A stretch of DNA of 64,000 bases, taken from Sipunculus nudus. Taxonomy: Eukaryota; Annelida; Sipuncula; Golfingiida; Sipunculidae. Within the stretch, counting starts at the first letter, position 1; each line of letters opens with the position of its first letter. A model generated the notes under the pieces. It searched no databases. It was given only the letters and a program-made list of their open reading frames with translations, and was not told where the DNA came from. A program made the position numbers and the translations under genes. The DNA is taken from contig CM049308.1 of NCBI GenBank assembly GCA_026874595.1, forward strand, positions 12,542,001 through 12,606,000, in the 5' to 3' direction. This document shows, one piece after another, positions 45,902 through 56,338 of this stretch.

Positions 45902-46423
45902 AAACAGAGAGACAGTCCAAAAAGGTGAAAAAATCAGGAAACACTGCAACACGTGCATTTCCTGTTGGTCCAGTCTATACTGCTGAATTAAACAGTATGG
46001 CTAAAGAACCAGTACCTGGACCAAGCCATGCCCAGCAGGAGGAACCCGGACCCAGCCATGCCCTGCAGGAGGAAATTGGATCAAGCCATGCCCTGCAGGA
46101 GGAAACTGGATCAAGCCATGCCCTGCAGGAGGAAACTGGATCAAGCCATGCCCAGCAGGAGGAAACTGGATCAAGCCATGCCCAAAAAGAACCCGGACCT
46201 AGACATACCCAACAGGAACCTGGACCCAGATATGCTCAACAGACACCTGGACCCAGCCATTCCCAACAGACATCTGTACCCTGCCATGCCCAGTCTGCCA
46301 CTTCGCTTCCTGAATGGGTTTCAGGAACAACACAACAAAAGGCTAACCGTTTATCAGGGGGAAGATGTAACCAATCTCAGCCTGTCCAAAGTGCTGGTGA
46401 CTCAGCTATTGAAAGAATCCTAG
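45902..46423 (+). CDS. DUF4806-like protein, exon c (Gly/Ser/His/Gln repeats)
   Basis: A 522-nt exon, phase 1-1. Acceptor is ATATTACAG ending at 45901; donor is GTGAGC at 46424. It starts ETERQSKKVKKSGNTATRA and continues into nine imperfect 9-10-residue repeats (GPSHAQQEEP, GSSHALQEET, GPRHTQQEP types), then a Ser/Gln-rich stretch to ESIL-like hydrophobic residues before the donor. The repeats come from tandem 27-30-bp units and probably vary in number between individuals. A second long frame over the same bases (46028-46423) is the repeat read in another frame. Confidence 0.6.
46011..46290 (+). repeat. Coding minisatellite, 27-30-bp units
   Basis: The unit AGCCATGCCCAGCAGGAGGA and variants repeat about nine times in frame within exon c; three consecutive units from about 46081 are nearly identical, suggesting recent expansion. 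Confidence 0.8.
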
Positions 46424-47048
46424 GTGAGCTGATTAAGTCTGTACACTCATGGTTAATGATGAGCAAAATAACTTTTAACAGTACCGTAAACTAACTAGTC
46501 CAAGAGGTCCATTTGTTAGTGTGCCTGACTAGTGAGCTGGTGCACTAGGCAGTATGTTTTGAATAAGACAGCTAGTGTCAGGTGTTGGCCCTTGCTAATC
46601 GACTTCATACGATCTCTTAAAATAAACGGGAATGTTGCCAAACAGCCTTGCTTTTTTTGGTATCAAACTTGCCCCAGCCTCAAGGGGAAGCTGGTGGTCA
46701 TGTTGCAAGGGATGGAGATGTCACGCTGATTTAACAGCACGGTGGAGGAGAGGGGGCATGATTGTGGGTATAAACCAGTATTTGCTGGGTCAGGGTTTCC
46801 CATGGATCACTTGCAAAATGTAGATTCGCCACAGGAAGGGGCAAGACTGGCCCATCTGGCAATAAAGGGTCCCACTAAATAACTTACTAAATAAAGGTAA
46901 AGATGTATACAAACTGGAGACAGTTAACTCTACCAACAAATTTCAAGAAAAAAGGGAGAAAATGTAAAATATGGATGACAAATTGACAGTATGTTTTTGT
47001 AATAATATTCATTTAACAGGATATAAAATAATTAAACTTTGCTTGTAG
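46424..47048 (+). other. Intron c of the DUF4806-like gene
   Basis: No gene. The open frames at 46532-46823 have no splice context or recognisable domain. Confidence 0.5.
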
Positions 47049-47257
47049 AAATCTGTCGTGAAACCCTGAAGGTTGTGCATGAAGTCAAATCAGAAGTGAG
47101 AATCTTGCAAGAAGACATTGACAAAATTAAAGTGGCAATGGTGGGACAGCTGCCAGCAGAAACACAGGATGAGGTTTTTCATCTGCAGCTGTATGAATCA
47201 CATGAGTCATTCCTGGAATTCTGCTCACAGCTAAGCAGTACTGGATATCGCCAGTTA
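47049..47257 (+). CDS. DUF4806-like protein, exon d (coiled coil and start of DUF4806)
   Basis: Acceptor is TTTGCTTGTAG ending at 47048, phase 1 in. It reads (E)ICRETLKVVHEVKSEVRI, then LQEDIDKIKVAMVGQLPAET: a heptad-like helix typical just before DUF4806. Then come FHLQLYESHESFLEFCSQLS and STGYRQL, matching the start of the domain. The donor is ambiguous: GTGGTG at 47258 or GTGGGT at 47261, both phase 0; the first gives QLVKYL across the junction, the usual form in the family. Confidence 0.65.
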
Positions 47258-47793
47258 GTGGTGGGTCATCAAAAACTGTTTTGAGTACATAACAAAGTAG
47301 TAAATATTAAGTTTTACCTGAAAACATTCCTTTAAGTTCATCACCCAAAAGTCTGGAAATCACTCCCGACAAACTCATATCTTACCTTTACTTATTTGTA
47401 AAAGATGTAAAAATATATCATTTTAGACAGCCTTTTGGGTATTATTATGTATCTGCCTATCTATTAGTCATTTAATGTATAATACAGCAATACACAAACA
47501 CTAAATGTAGAGAGAAAGAAAAAAGAGGAGATAGGGAGGCTTAAATGCTTCGGTTTTGGATTGGAAAATGTGTGCTGTATGTAAGTGAGCATGTGTTTAA
47601 AATATGATTCTGATTATTGGAGATTTTACACTGTATAAGTATTATTTATTATTTTATATAGTTTTGCAACTCAGCTTCAATATAACTGAGAAAGACAATA
47701 CATAATTAAATGTAATTCTTAATTTATAGTTTTTCAGATTTTTGTGGATATATTTTATGCATATTAATCCATCTATATGTATACATTTGACAG

Positions 47794-47953
47794 GTGAAAT
47801 ACTTGATTGCCACTTATGGACAACGAGATATAGGCGAAATGGTGAGGAGGATTCTGTGGGCTGCAATGACTGATGAGTTGCAGCTGCATTTCAATAGAAC
47901 AGGGTCTCACAAGAAGAAAAAACTCCCAGAACTGTTTGAGAAGTGCATCTATG
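47794..47953 (+). CDS. DUF4806-like protein, exon e (core of DUF4806)
   Basis: A 160-nt exon, phase 0 in, phase 1 out. Acceptor is CATTTGACAG ending at 47793; donor is GTATGT at 47954. It reads VKYLIATYGQRDIGEMVRRI, then LWAAMTDELQLHFNRTGSHK and KKKLPELFEKCIY. The order (V-x-YL...G....VRRIL...M.DELQ..(F/Y)N..G...KK...L) is the DUF4806 signature as I know it. No enzymatic motif is visible; the domain is common in transposon-rich metazoan genomes and its role is unknown. Confidence 0.7.
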
Positions 47954-49053
47954 GTATGTTAACTTATTATAAAGTGTACAAAGTTTTTAAATTTAACTTT
48001 ACTTCAATCACACAGCAACCTTACATGACTCATAAAGCACATATTCCTTATGCACAGAATGCAGATTCAACATTTAGAATGTGATATTGATTAATTTGTC
48101 AAGCAAATTTGGAACAAAATTAGGCAATTAAACAAATTTTAAGAAAATATTGACCAACAATTTTGAAATTTCACTAGTTGGTCCTGTTTGAGTAAAAATT
48201 GTATAATATTGATAGATAAAAGCATCCATGTTTCAAACATTAATGCATAGATGGACCTCATATTTGCTATGCACTTTGAGCATAGATGGCCTTATTCATT
48301 TTATAGGACCAGGGGCTTTGTTTTTTCATTATTTTGGAGAGTTATAAATAGCAATCATGTCACAGTTTTAGTTCTACAATCTATATTTTTGTATTTTGAC
48401 ACTACCACATTTTAGGGGTATTTCCTCTCAGCTTCTAAAATGCTAAAATACATGAACATATAATAATACCTTTTCTGTTTTCTAAAAAAAAAGAAAAAAG
48501 AGAACATAATCAAATTTAGCTGAGCACCTTGACTCAAGGGTCTCTTGTTCTTTCTTCTGATCTTGTTAAATATCAACTTTGGTTGACTTGCCTGAACTGA
48601 CCTCTGGTCGGAGTAATAGTCACAGTTAATAGATTTGCATCTGATATCTATTTTGGACCTTAACCTAACTTCCAGGTTTCATGGTCTATCTAGGCTATGC
48701 TTATTACTTACTTCTCACTTGCCGGTACATGGTGAGGTTCGAGCAGCCTCGCTTTTGATTGTTCAGCAATTGCAGATACCAAATATCAAGTAGAGTTTGG
48801 CACACTTATGTAACCTGCATATAATATATAAATATTTCCTTCTTTATATTTCAAATCTGTAAACTTATAAATTTAAAAGATGTCTTGTACATTGTTACAC
48901 ATTTTTGTTTATTTATTCAAAACGTACTAGCGCATGCAGAGTTGGTTAACATTATGCATAATTACTAATCCATATAGAGGGATAAATATTTATATTAAAA
49001 AAGTGCTTAGATGTAGACTATAAAGAGGTTATTGTATATGTTTTTTTTTGCAG
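47954..49053 (+). other. Intron e of the DUF4806-like gene, containing a family-A remnant
   Basis: A family-A 3' terminus (TAGCTGAGCACCTTGACTCA, then AGGGTCTCTTGTTC) lies at 48518-48551, with related upstream sequence (GGGTATTTCCTCTCAGCTTC) from about 48410. Otherwise AT-rich. Confidence 0.55.
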
Positions 49054-49217
49054 CATGTGCTCAACACTTCTACCGTAAGAAGGAGGATATAACAGTCAGA
49101 AGGAGAGGGGTAGATGTGTCTACCACAGTTAAACTGGAAGTAGGAAAACAAATTGAAACTTATATTTCAAATGCTGCGACTAGAATGGCACGAAAACAAA
49201 AAGATAAGAATGATTAA
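49054..49217 (+). CDS. DUF4806-like protein, terminal exon f
   Basis: Acceptor is TTTTTTTTTGCAG ending at 49053, phase 1. It reads (A)CAQHFYRKKEDITVRRRG, then VDVSTTVKLEVGKQIETYIS and a basic tail, ending in TAA at 49215-49217. C-terminal sequences after DUF4806 in other species are similarly basic. The exon completes a frame running through exons a-f without internal stop, in contrast to the damaged transposase-like block upstream. No clear AATAAA follows within 150 bp. Confidence 0.65.
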
Positions 49218-49384
49218 CCTTCATCAGTACAAATGGACCTGAAGGGTGTATTTTTTGCAATATTTTTAATTGATCAGTTCTTGTGTTTTCTTAGGTAGTT
49301 GTCAGGTATATTGATGTCGTTACTAAGGTTAAAGATGGTGTGGTTCCAATGAACCATATGTTCTGTATTTAAAATATACTCTTA

Positions 49385-49414
49385 GGGTCCTCTCGTTAGG
49401 GTCCGAGAGGACCC
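49385..49414. repeat. 11-bp inverted repeat downstream of the DUF4806-like gene
   Basis: GGGTCCTCTCG (49385-49395) and CGAGAGGACCC (49404-49414) are separated by TTAGGGTC. It could be a subterminal structure of the transposon that carries the gene, or a terminator-like hairpin in the transcript. No matching copy was found upstream of 42.5 kb. Confidence 0.7.
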
Positions 49415-49817
49415 CAGTGAAAAACAATGTACGACAGAATATTATTGTATAATTTGTATCTGTTGTGTTCCTTTTTATTAGATAATACAGCATCTCTGAC
49501 ACTGCTATTCACCTAGGATACACTATTATGCATATATATCACATCTCTGTTCAAACACGGTTAAAAACCAGCCACGCTACACCATATTCCAGACGCTTAG
49601 CATAAGTTTTCCAACGTGTACCAATGAAGATTAAGTGGATAAACCTACAATTTTACAGTTGTAGTGTAAATCAGTTCATAGTACAAGGAGAGTTAATTCT
49701 TTGAGTATACTAGCCTGTAAAAGCACAACCCACAGATATCATGATTTAAAATTTGGACCATGAATGCACCACTTGCCTGAATTTGATATTGATTTTACAA
49801 GGATGCATGCTCTATGT

Positions 49818-49857
<40 letters not shown>

Positions 49858-50689
49858 TTGTGGCAATCAGATGTTCTGATTTCATCATATGAGTTTTTGA
49901 TTTTCTAAGAGTACTGGCAGATATTGTTACTGATAGTCACAGGCCACTTAATTGAATATGAATACAAAAAAAGTATACTGATGGAAGAAAATCTCTAGCA
50001 ATTTAGGTTTTAGTTGTACTTAAAGAACAGTTTATTTAGCTTGGTATAATTAATTTTTTGTTGATGTAAATATTATAACCAATAAAATTAGAAAATTGAA
50101 CAAGACTTACCTGTAAGTTCAATTGTGATTCTATGATAGGAGTTTGACAACAGATTTTCTCACGTGATCCTAATTGACAATGATTGATGATGAGATCCTT
50201 GCAGAATAATGAATTCAAGTTTTACATAATTGATTTGTTTACTGTCATTTCTGTAATCTACAGAATTATAAAATACATATGTGTTATGAAATCTGATATG
50301 TGGCTTCTGTGTTTGTTTAGTATACATGCATTTCTCAACTAGAGAAAGTGAATCCATAGCTTTTCGTGTGACTTGTGTATACATAGGAATGCTCATCTAT
50401 TTTCCTGAAAATGAATACACTTTACAATGTAAGTTTATTATGAATTCACATCTGACATCATGGCGAAGCCATAGCTTGAGCAAACTTTATGCAGATTAAA
50501 GCATCAGCGGGGCCGGGGAAGGGAGGGGTGAAAATAGGCAGGGTAGAATGCAAGTGTGTAGGAGTTGGCATCCTATGCACATTGGGTTTGAAAATTTTAA
50601 AGAACACACTGTAAGTGGGCATATTTTTTATAATTTAGCCCTTTGAACAACACAAAATTTCAAAAGATAAATAATAATATTACATAGAT
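49415..50689. other. AT-rich DNA, no gene seen
   Basis: Includes a TA-dinucleotide run at about 49820-49854. No exon or repeat family recognised. Confidence 0.5.
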
Positions 50690-52012
50690 ACCTGTGACCT
50701 CACTTTTGACTTCACTATGTTCCAATACTGTGAGTTACCTGTGATCCCACACTGTGACATTATTCTGGACTCTTCTACTTTACAAATGTGTCCCTACAGG
50801 ATGACCTCACTGACAGAGAGTTAGCTTACTCTCATCCAAGAACATGACCTCAATGAGAAGAGTTTTTGTGGGATCATATCACAGTGAACCCGCATATTGA
50901 TATCACTGTGAACTGAGAACTCGCACTTTGTGATCATTGTGACCACATACCATGACCTCACTGAGAACTCACACTGTGAGATCAGTGTGACCCCAGACTA
51001 TGACCTCACTGAGAGCTCGCACTGTGAGATCACTGTGACCACACACCATGACCTCACTGAGAACTCACACTGTGAGATCAGTGTGACCCCAGACTATGAC
51101 CTCACTGAGAGCTCGCACTGTGAGATCACTGTGACCACACACCATGACCTCACTGAGAACTCACACTGTGAGATCAGTGTGACCCCAGACTATGACCTCA
51201 CTGAGAACTCACACTGTGAGATCAGTGTGACCACAGGCCATGACCTCACTGAGAACTCACACTGTGAGATCACTGTGACCCCAGACTATGACCTCACTGA
51301 GAACTCACACTGTGAGATCCTTGTGACCACACACCATGACCTCACTAAGAACTCACACTGTGAGATCACTGTGACCACACACCATGACCTCACTGAGAGC
51401 TGGCACTGTGAGATAACTGTGACCACACACCATGACATCACTGAAAACTCGCACTGTGAGATCACTGTGACCAAAGACCATGACCTCACTGAGAACTCAC
51501 ACTGTGAGATCACTGTGACCTCACACTGTGACCTTAAAGAGCACACGGTGAGATCACTGTGATGTCTGAAGGTGGTTACAGATTGAGCTCCTTATGACCT
51601 CACACCATGAGATCATATGTGAGCTCTTATTGTGAGATCACTGTGACCCAAAACCGTGACTTCACAGAGAACCCACACTGTGAGATCACTGTGACCTCAC
51701 ACTGTGACCTCACTGAGAACTCACACCGTGAGATCACTGTGATGTCTGAAGGTGGTTACAGATTGAGCTCCCCGTGACCTCACACTATGAGATCATATGT
51801 GAGCTCTTATTGTGAGATCACTGTGACCCAAAACTGTGACTTCACTGAGAACCCACACTGTGAGATCACTGTGACCTCACACTGTGACCTCACTGAGAAC
51901 TCACACCGTGAGATCACTGTGATGTCTGAAGGTGGTTACAGATTGAGCTCCCTGTGACCTCACACCATGAGATCATATGTGAGCTCACTGTGAGTCCACA
52001 GTGAGTTCATTT
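50690..52012 (+). repeat. GTGA/TCAC minisatellite: 48-bp units, then ~180-bp higher-order units
   Basis: From about 50930 to 51540 a 48-bp unit repeats about 12 times (TGACCTCACTGAGAACTCAC, then ACTGTGAGATCACTGTGACC and ACACACCA). From about 51545 three ~180-bp units follow, marked by GATGTCTGAAGGTGGTTACA near 51560, 51740 and 51920. Because 48 is divisible by three, a 210-codon frame (50930-51562, 16-residue repeats) is open, and the opposite strand is open too, so it is probably not a gene. The array shares words with the satellite at 21950-24823, and TCTTGACTGGGT (52014) is the reverse complement of the word bordering that satellite. Confidence 0.85.
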
Positions 52013-52308
52013 TCTTGACTGGGTATGTTATCATGGATGCATTATACCCGATGTATATCCCATTGCACAGGTTGCTTACAGGCCTTGTTCTTATGTGCAT
52101 GCCTATTTGTTTCCATAAGGGACACCAAATATTCCCAAATTCATCCATTATGATTAAAGCTGATCACTGTTCCTAGTAAATGTTACACAAATACAATGTC
52201 AGCTGTTATTTTAAAAGGGGGTATGCCTGAATTGTCTGGGGATTTTACAGCATCCCTGATGCCAGAAATTTCTAGTTTTATTCATATATTGTTTTTTATA
52301 TTTGTCAG
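52013..52308 (+). repeat. Repeat flank of the minisatellite up to the next exon
   Basis: GCATTATACCCGATG and CCCATTGCACAGGTTGC, then ACAGGCCTTGTT, match 8475-8530 (GCATTATACCTGGTG, CTCATTGCACAGGTTCGC), so this is another dispersed piece. The last 60 bp include the T-rich acceptor region of module 4. Confidence 0.5.
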
Positions 52309-52404
52309 AATGCGCAGCACAAAACTTGGCAGCAGATTCAAATGCATGTGAAGCACCGGGATGTGGTAAACCATCAAAACATGGCAAAGATTGGGAGTGC
52401 AAAG
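52309..52404 (+). CDS. Exon, cysteine-rich module 4
   Basis: A 96-nt exon, phase 1-1. Acceptor is TATATTTGTCAG ending at 52308; donor is GTGATA at 52405. It reads (E)CAAQNLAADSNACEAPGCG, then KPSKHGKDWECK. The layout C-x11-C-x4-C-x8-DW-x-C-K follows the module template, with DW in place of YW and a wider central pair. The donor is weaker than the others. It lies 32 kb downstream of module 3. Confidence 0.65.
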
Positions 52405-55156
52405 GTGATAAAGATCAACTTTAGCCCACTTCATTTACATGTTTTTATCATATAATTTGGACTCAGGAAATATGAAGGTTTTGGTATTTTAGGGGCATCT
52501 CCATAGGTGTTAGTTTTGTGGTTTCCACTTTCAATCATTCCCATAGGAAATAGAACTAGATTTCATGTAACTGTCACATGACAATCATGGATCTCCATCT
52601 CTCTCACCCCCCCCCCCCCCCCCCCCCCCCGATTCTTCACTGTTGGGTAATCCCACTGATCTAACTTTTTATCCATGTCTAACAGTTGTTGAAGAACTAT
52701 ACTTCTGTTTAACAAATGAAATTTAGTCATTCTTTCTAGTGTTTTCACAGATCAGCTGAAAAGGCCAATGTCACATTTTGTAAATTGTATGTTATTCCAA
52801 AACTATTTAAGATATTGCTACCAAACGTGCCACTGCACTCAAACATTGTAAATAGCACGTTTTTGTAAAAGATTCAACTTTCTAGATCAAGTAGAACTAG
52901 ATTCTAGTTTACCTGGAAACATAGCCTAATTAAAAAGTGCTAAGTCACCTATCTCATAAAGTTCCATATGAGTGAATTCAAAATGGTACCTCAGAAATGT
53001 CCAAACCAGATATTACACAATGTTTTTCATGCATTTGTATGAAGAACTTATAGGTATTGAAAAAGGAAATTGACCTTGAAAATTTCAGGGGATGGGGCAT
53101 CAAACTTTTTTAACCCTGTGACCTTGAAAAATAGGTCAATGTCACTGAAACTGGGATGTAAATAATTGGACATAGTAAGTTATATCCTGAGTAATTATCA
53201 TAAAATTCTCAACAAAGGTATACGCTGCCTCAGTAGAATATGCACCCCATTTTTGCTCAGACTGTTTAGTCATTGATGCACACATACTACATCAAAGAAG
53301 TCCCTAACAGAATACGCGCCCAAATTTTTCTCTAACCCATCCCCAATCCTACCTTATATGACAGAATTCATCCAAAAAATATTAGATTACCATATATTCA
53401 GGACATTTGTCACGGATGTGACAGATATTTTTGGATTGATGGTTTAAAACTAACTGGCAAGTAACTTCATGAATTTGAGGACAACAAAGGTACTAACATT
53501 ACCCTAAGGACTTATGCTAAGTGTCCGACGACAGCTCACCTGCATCCTATGGTATTTATATATTTCTAATTAAGTGTCACGGATGGGACACCTGTTTCAC
53601 CATACATCTTTAGGTTATGTGTATTAATTGGCCAATTAATACTGGATATGGGTTAGACTGGGGACTAGTCACTTAACATGAAGGTCAAGGACACCAATGT
53701 AAAAAAATTTTAGGTTGATCTCCGTGTAGTATGCTTGCATAAAACCTCCTAGTCTTGCAAACTAGGAGGAAATTTCTATCAGATGATTTCTGTAAATGCC
53801 AATTAAGTGGCATCACAGATGGGACACATTTTGTCATGGATGATACATGTTTGTCAAAGATCTTGTATGGACTAAAAAATCCTTTTTAAGGAAAATTTCA
53901 TACAGTTGACAGCATATCTTTCAATTTTAATCCAAGATTTACTTGTTCACTAGTATATATAATAAGCCTATATTAAATAAATTGACCAGAATTCATTATC
54001 TGATTCATTTATTTTGAATATCTAAGTCGTGCAAACCACTTGTCAGAGGTAACTGATAGTTGAATTAGGAACAATTCTTTAGTTTCTAAAGATTTAGATG
54101 GTGATTGACTTGAAATAAGAGCAAAACATGGAAAAATTGTATAAGAGCTTCCATTTATACAATACTTCAGTTAGGATGACATAAGAAATATTTAGTCAGT
54201 CATGTCAGAAGACCATGCCTCTATCCTGGCAGACCCAAAACACTGTTTTGAATGGTTGTGATAAACTTCACACCCACCTGAAATGATTACCATCACTGTA
54301 CTGAAGGAAAAGAATAAGCAGATATATAGAATGTGTTTCTCTTATAAGGCAAACCAGTTTTGTTGGAGCTGCCCCTTTTTTTCTAAATCCATGTCAGACT
54401 GTCTCCAATGGTATAATTATATTAAGTATTATATATATTGAGCAGCCTGGAATTATTATTTTACACTAGCCATGAGAATACTTTGTTGCTCATAGTCAAT
54501 CCCCAAAGTGTTTCACTTGTGTTCATTCTTCTCTATGTTGGAGAAAGAGATGTATGATATAATGAATGTGTACAAACAGTTCTGTGATCAAATGTAAGCT
54601 TGAGACAGTTTTGGATAAGTTACTTGTCAAAGAAAGATCTCCGTAGATTCTCCAGACACACGACCATGAGACCAGTTCCAACTTGTAGTGATCACCATTG
54701 TGGTAGTAGTTTTAAAGCACTTTAGGGCCATTAAAGAATTCTATGTTTAAAGGGTCTGAAATTTTCTGTCAGCTGGTCTAAAACAGTCTTAAAAAGGTCT
54801 TAAATTTGCTTTGCCAACAGGTGCACGAACCTTGTTATTGCCCACTCCTGGTCATTTTTCACGCCTCTCCATTTCAGATTCATGGTGATGCCAAAAATAT
54901 TAGATGCTGGTGGAGTCCATACAAAATTCCCCAGTTTGTTAATGACAATTATCCTTTTAAAATACATGTGTTGTATTGAGATTTTTATTGGATCAACAAA
55001 ATTGGATGAAAAAGTGCATGTGGCCCATAAAGTGCACTAATGTGTGTATGGCCAGAGAAAGAATAAGGAAAGTGCCCCCTAGACCGGAAATGTTTAACAT
55101 TTAAATCAAAATTATCATTGATTAATCAGTTCCTTTGTTTGTACTTTTGTTTGTAG
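52405..55156 (+). other. Intron between modules 4 and 5
   Basis: No gene. It contains the longest homopolymer of the window, a 24-base C run at 52607-52630, and AT-rich DNA. GGATGGGACACCTGT/GATGGGACACATTTTG-like words repeat loosely at 53410-53850. Confidence 0.55.
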
Positions 55157-55258
55157 CTATCTCATGCACAACATCACTAACGGTACAGGCTGACTGTGAA
55201 GCATGCTCTGAAGCAGCTAAGAAGGTTTACTGGAAATCAGACACAACTGAATGTAAAG
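55157..55258 (+). CDS. Exon, cysteine-rich module 5
   Basis: A 102-nt exon, phase 1-1. Acceptor is TTTTGTTTGTAG ending at 55156; donor is GTAAGT at 55259, a consensus site. It reads (A)ISCTTSLTVQADCEACSEA, then AKKVYWKSDTTECK. Layout C-x9-C-x2-C-x7-YW-x6-C-K matches modules 1 and 3, which makes it one of the clearest members. Confidence 0.75.
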
Positions 55259-56338
55259 GTAAGTAAGTTTCCTGAAGAAAATTACATCCTTTTTTCATAA
55301 TGTACAGTCATATATTTATGGGGACTTTGTGTGACAGGAATAAGTGCTCTTCTTAAATATTTTGCAAGAATTTAAGCATGTGTATTGACATGAATCTGTC
55401 ACCTGTGAATGGTTACAGTGTGTGTTCAGGTCCTTTGAAAGCCTAGAAAGTGTTAGAATTTAAAATGATAAAAATAAGTTTTTACCAATTGATAATTGTT
55501 GCTCAAGATTTTACAGGTTTTAAATACAGTCATTGACAATTGTTCCTGACCCCAGTTTATAAAACGTGTATAAGGCTTCATCATACAGGGTTCTCAGGGG
55601 CTGTGAATAGATGCCAACAAACTGCAATTTCCCATTAGTAACTGCAGTTTTTTACCACAAAATTATGGCACTATGGTCACACAGTAAAAACTTTGGTTAG
55701 ACTGTATCTTAAAGTTTACACTTGGATAAGCATTTAGACAATCCTGCCAGCGCAATTACTGATTAAGAGTATGTGTCTTATAAAGGTTTAGAATGTGTTG
55801 ATGTACGCAAGTGATCTTGACTTGGTTTTGAATATATCCAAAGTGGCAATGGACTTAACTGGCTGGTTCTGTACTGAGGGACTGCTAAAATTATAGCAGT
55901 AGATTTGGTATAGCAGATTCCATGCCAGATGCGCCACTCCCGAATGCGCACCTGTCAGATACGCTACTGCCAGATGCGCAACTGCCATATGCACCAAATT
56001 CCAGTTGCGCCTCATGCCATATGCGCAACAAAGCTATAATAAGCCAAATGGAGTCATCTTACGTTATGCTTATTGTAAGTGTGTATCTGTATCACTCGGC
56101 CTCTTCATAATTCGAATGCGGTATATTTTGCAACAAAATACGAGCTAAGAAACCCTTTCCATTTTGAGCGACAATGTGCGGTCACAACACGTGCGGTCAA
56201 TCACCATGACACAGTCGCGTTATCTGTCAATAAAAATTTATGAACATTGAATATTTTTATTTAATCGTCTCCGTTACTTAAGAAACACTACCAATGAACT
56301 ATCATATAGATAAAAGGTATATATTTATATAAAGGGCG
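55259..56338 (+). other. Intronic DNA with a short minisatellite
   Basis: At 55921-56035 an 8-9-bp-phased minisatellite (CCAGATGCGC, CTGCCATATGCAC variants) gives open frames on both strands; it is not a gene. Otherwise nothing recognised. Confidence 0.5.

Noticed and set aside
46028-46423. Second long frame over exon c
   Set aside because: Alternate-frame reading of the coding minisatellite; the phase 1-1 frame from 45902 fits both splice sites.
51286-51546. Minus-strand 86-codon frame in the minisatellite
   Set aside because: The 48-bp unit keeps several frames open on both strands.
55921-56110. Extra module or exon with PDAPLPNAHLSDTLLPDAQ-type repeats
   Set aside because: It is a short-period minisatellite open on both strands, without cysteine template or splice sites.
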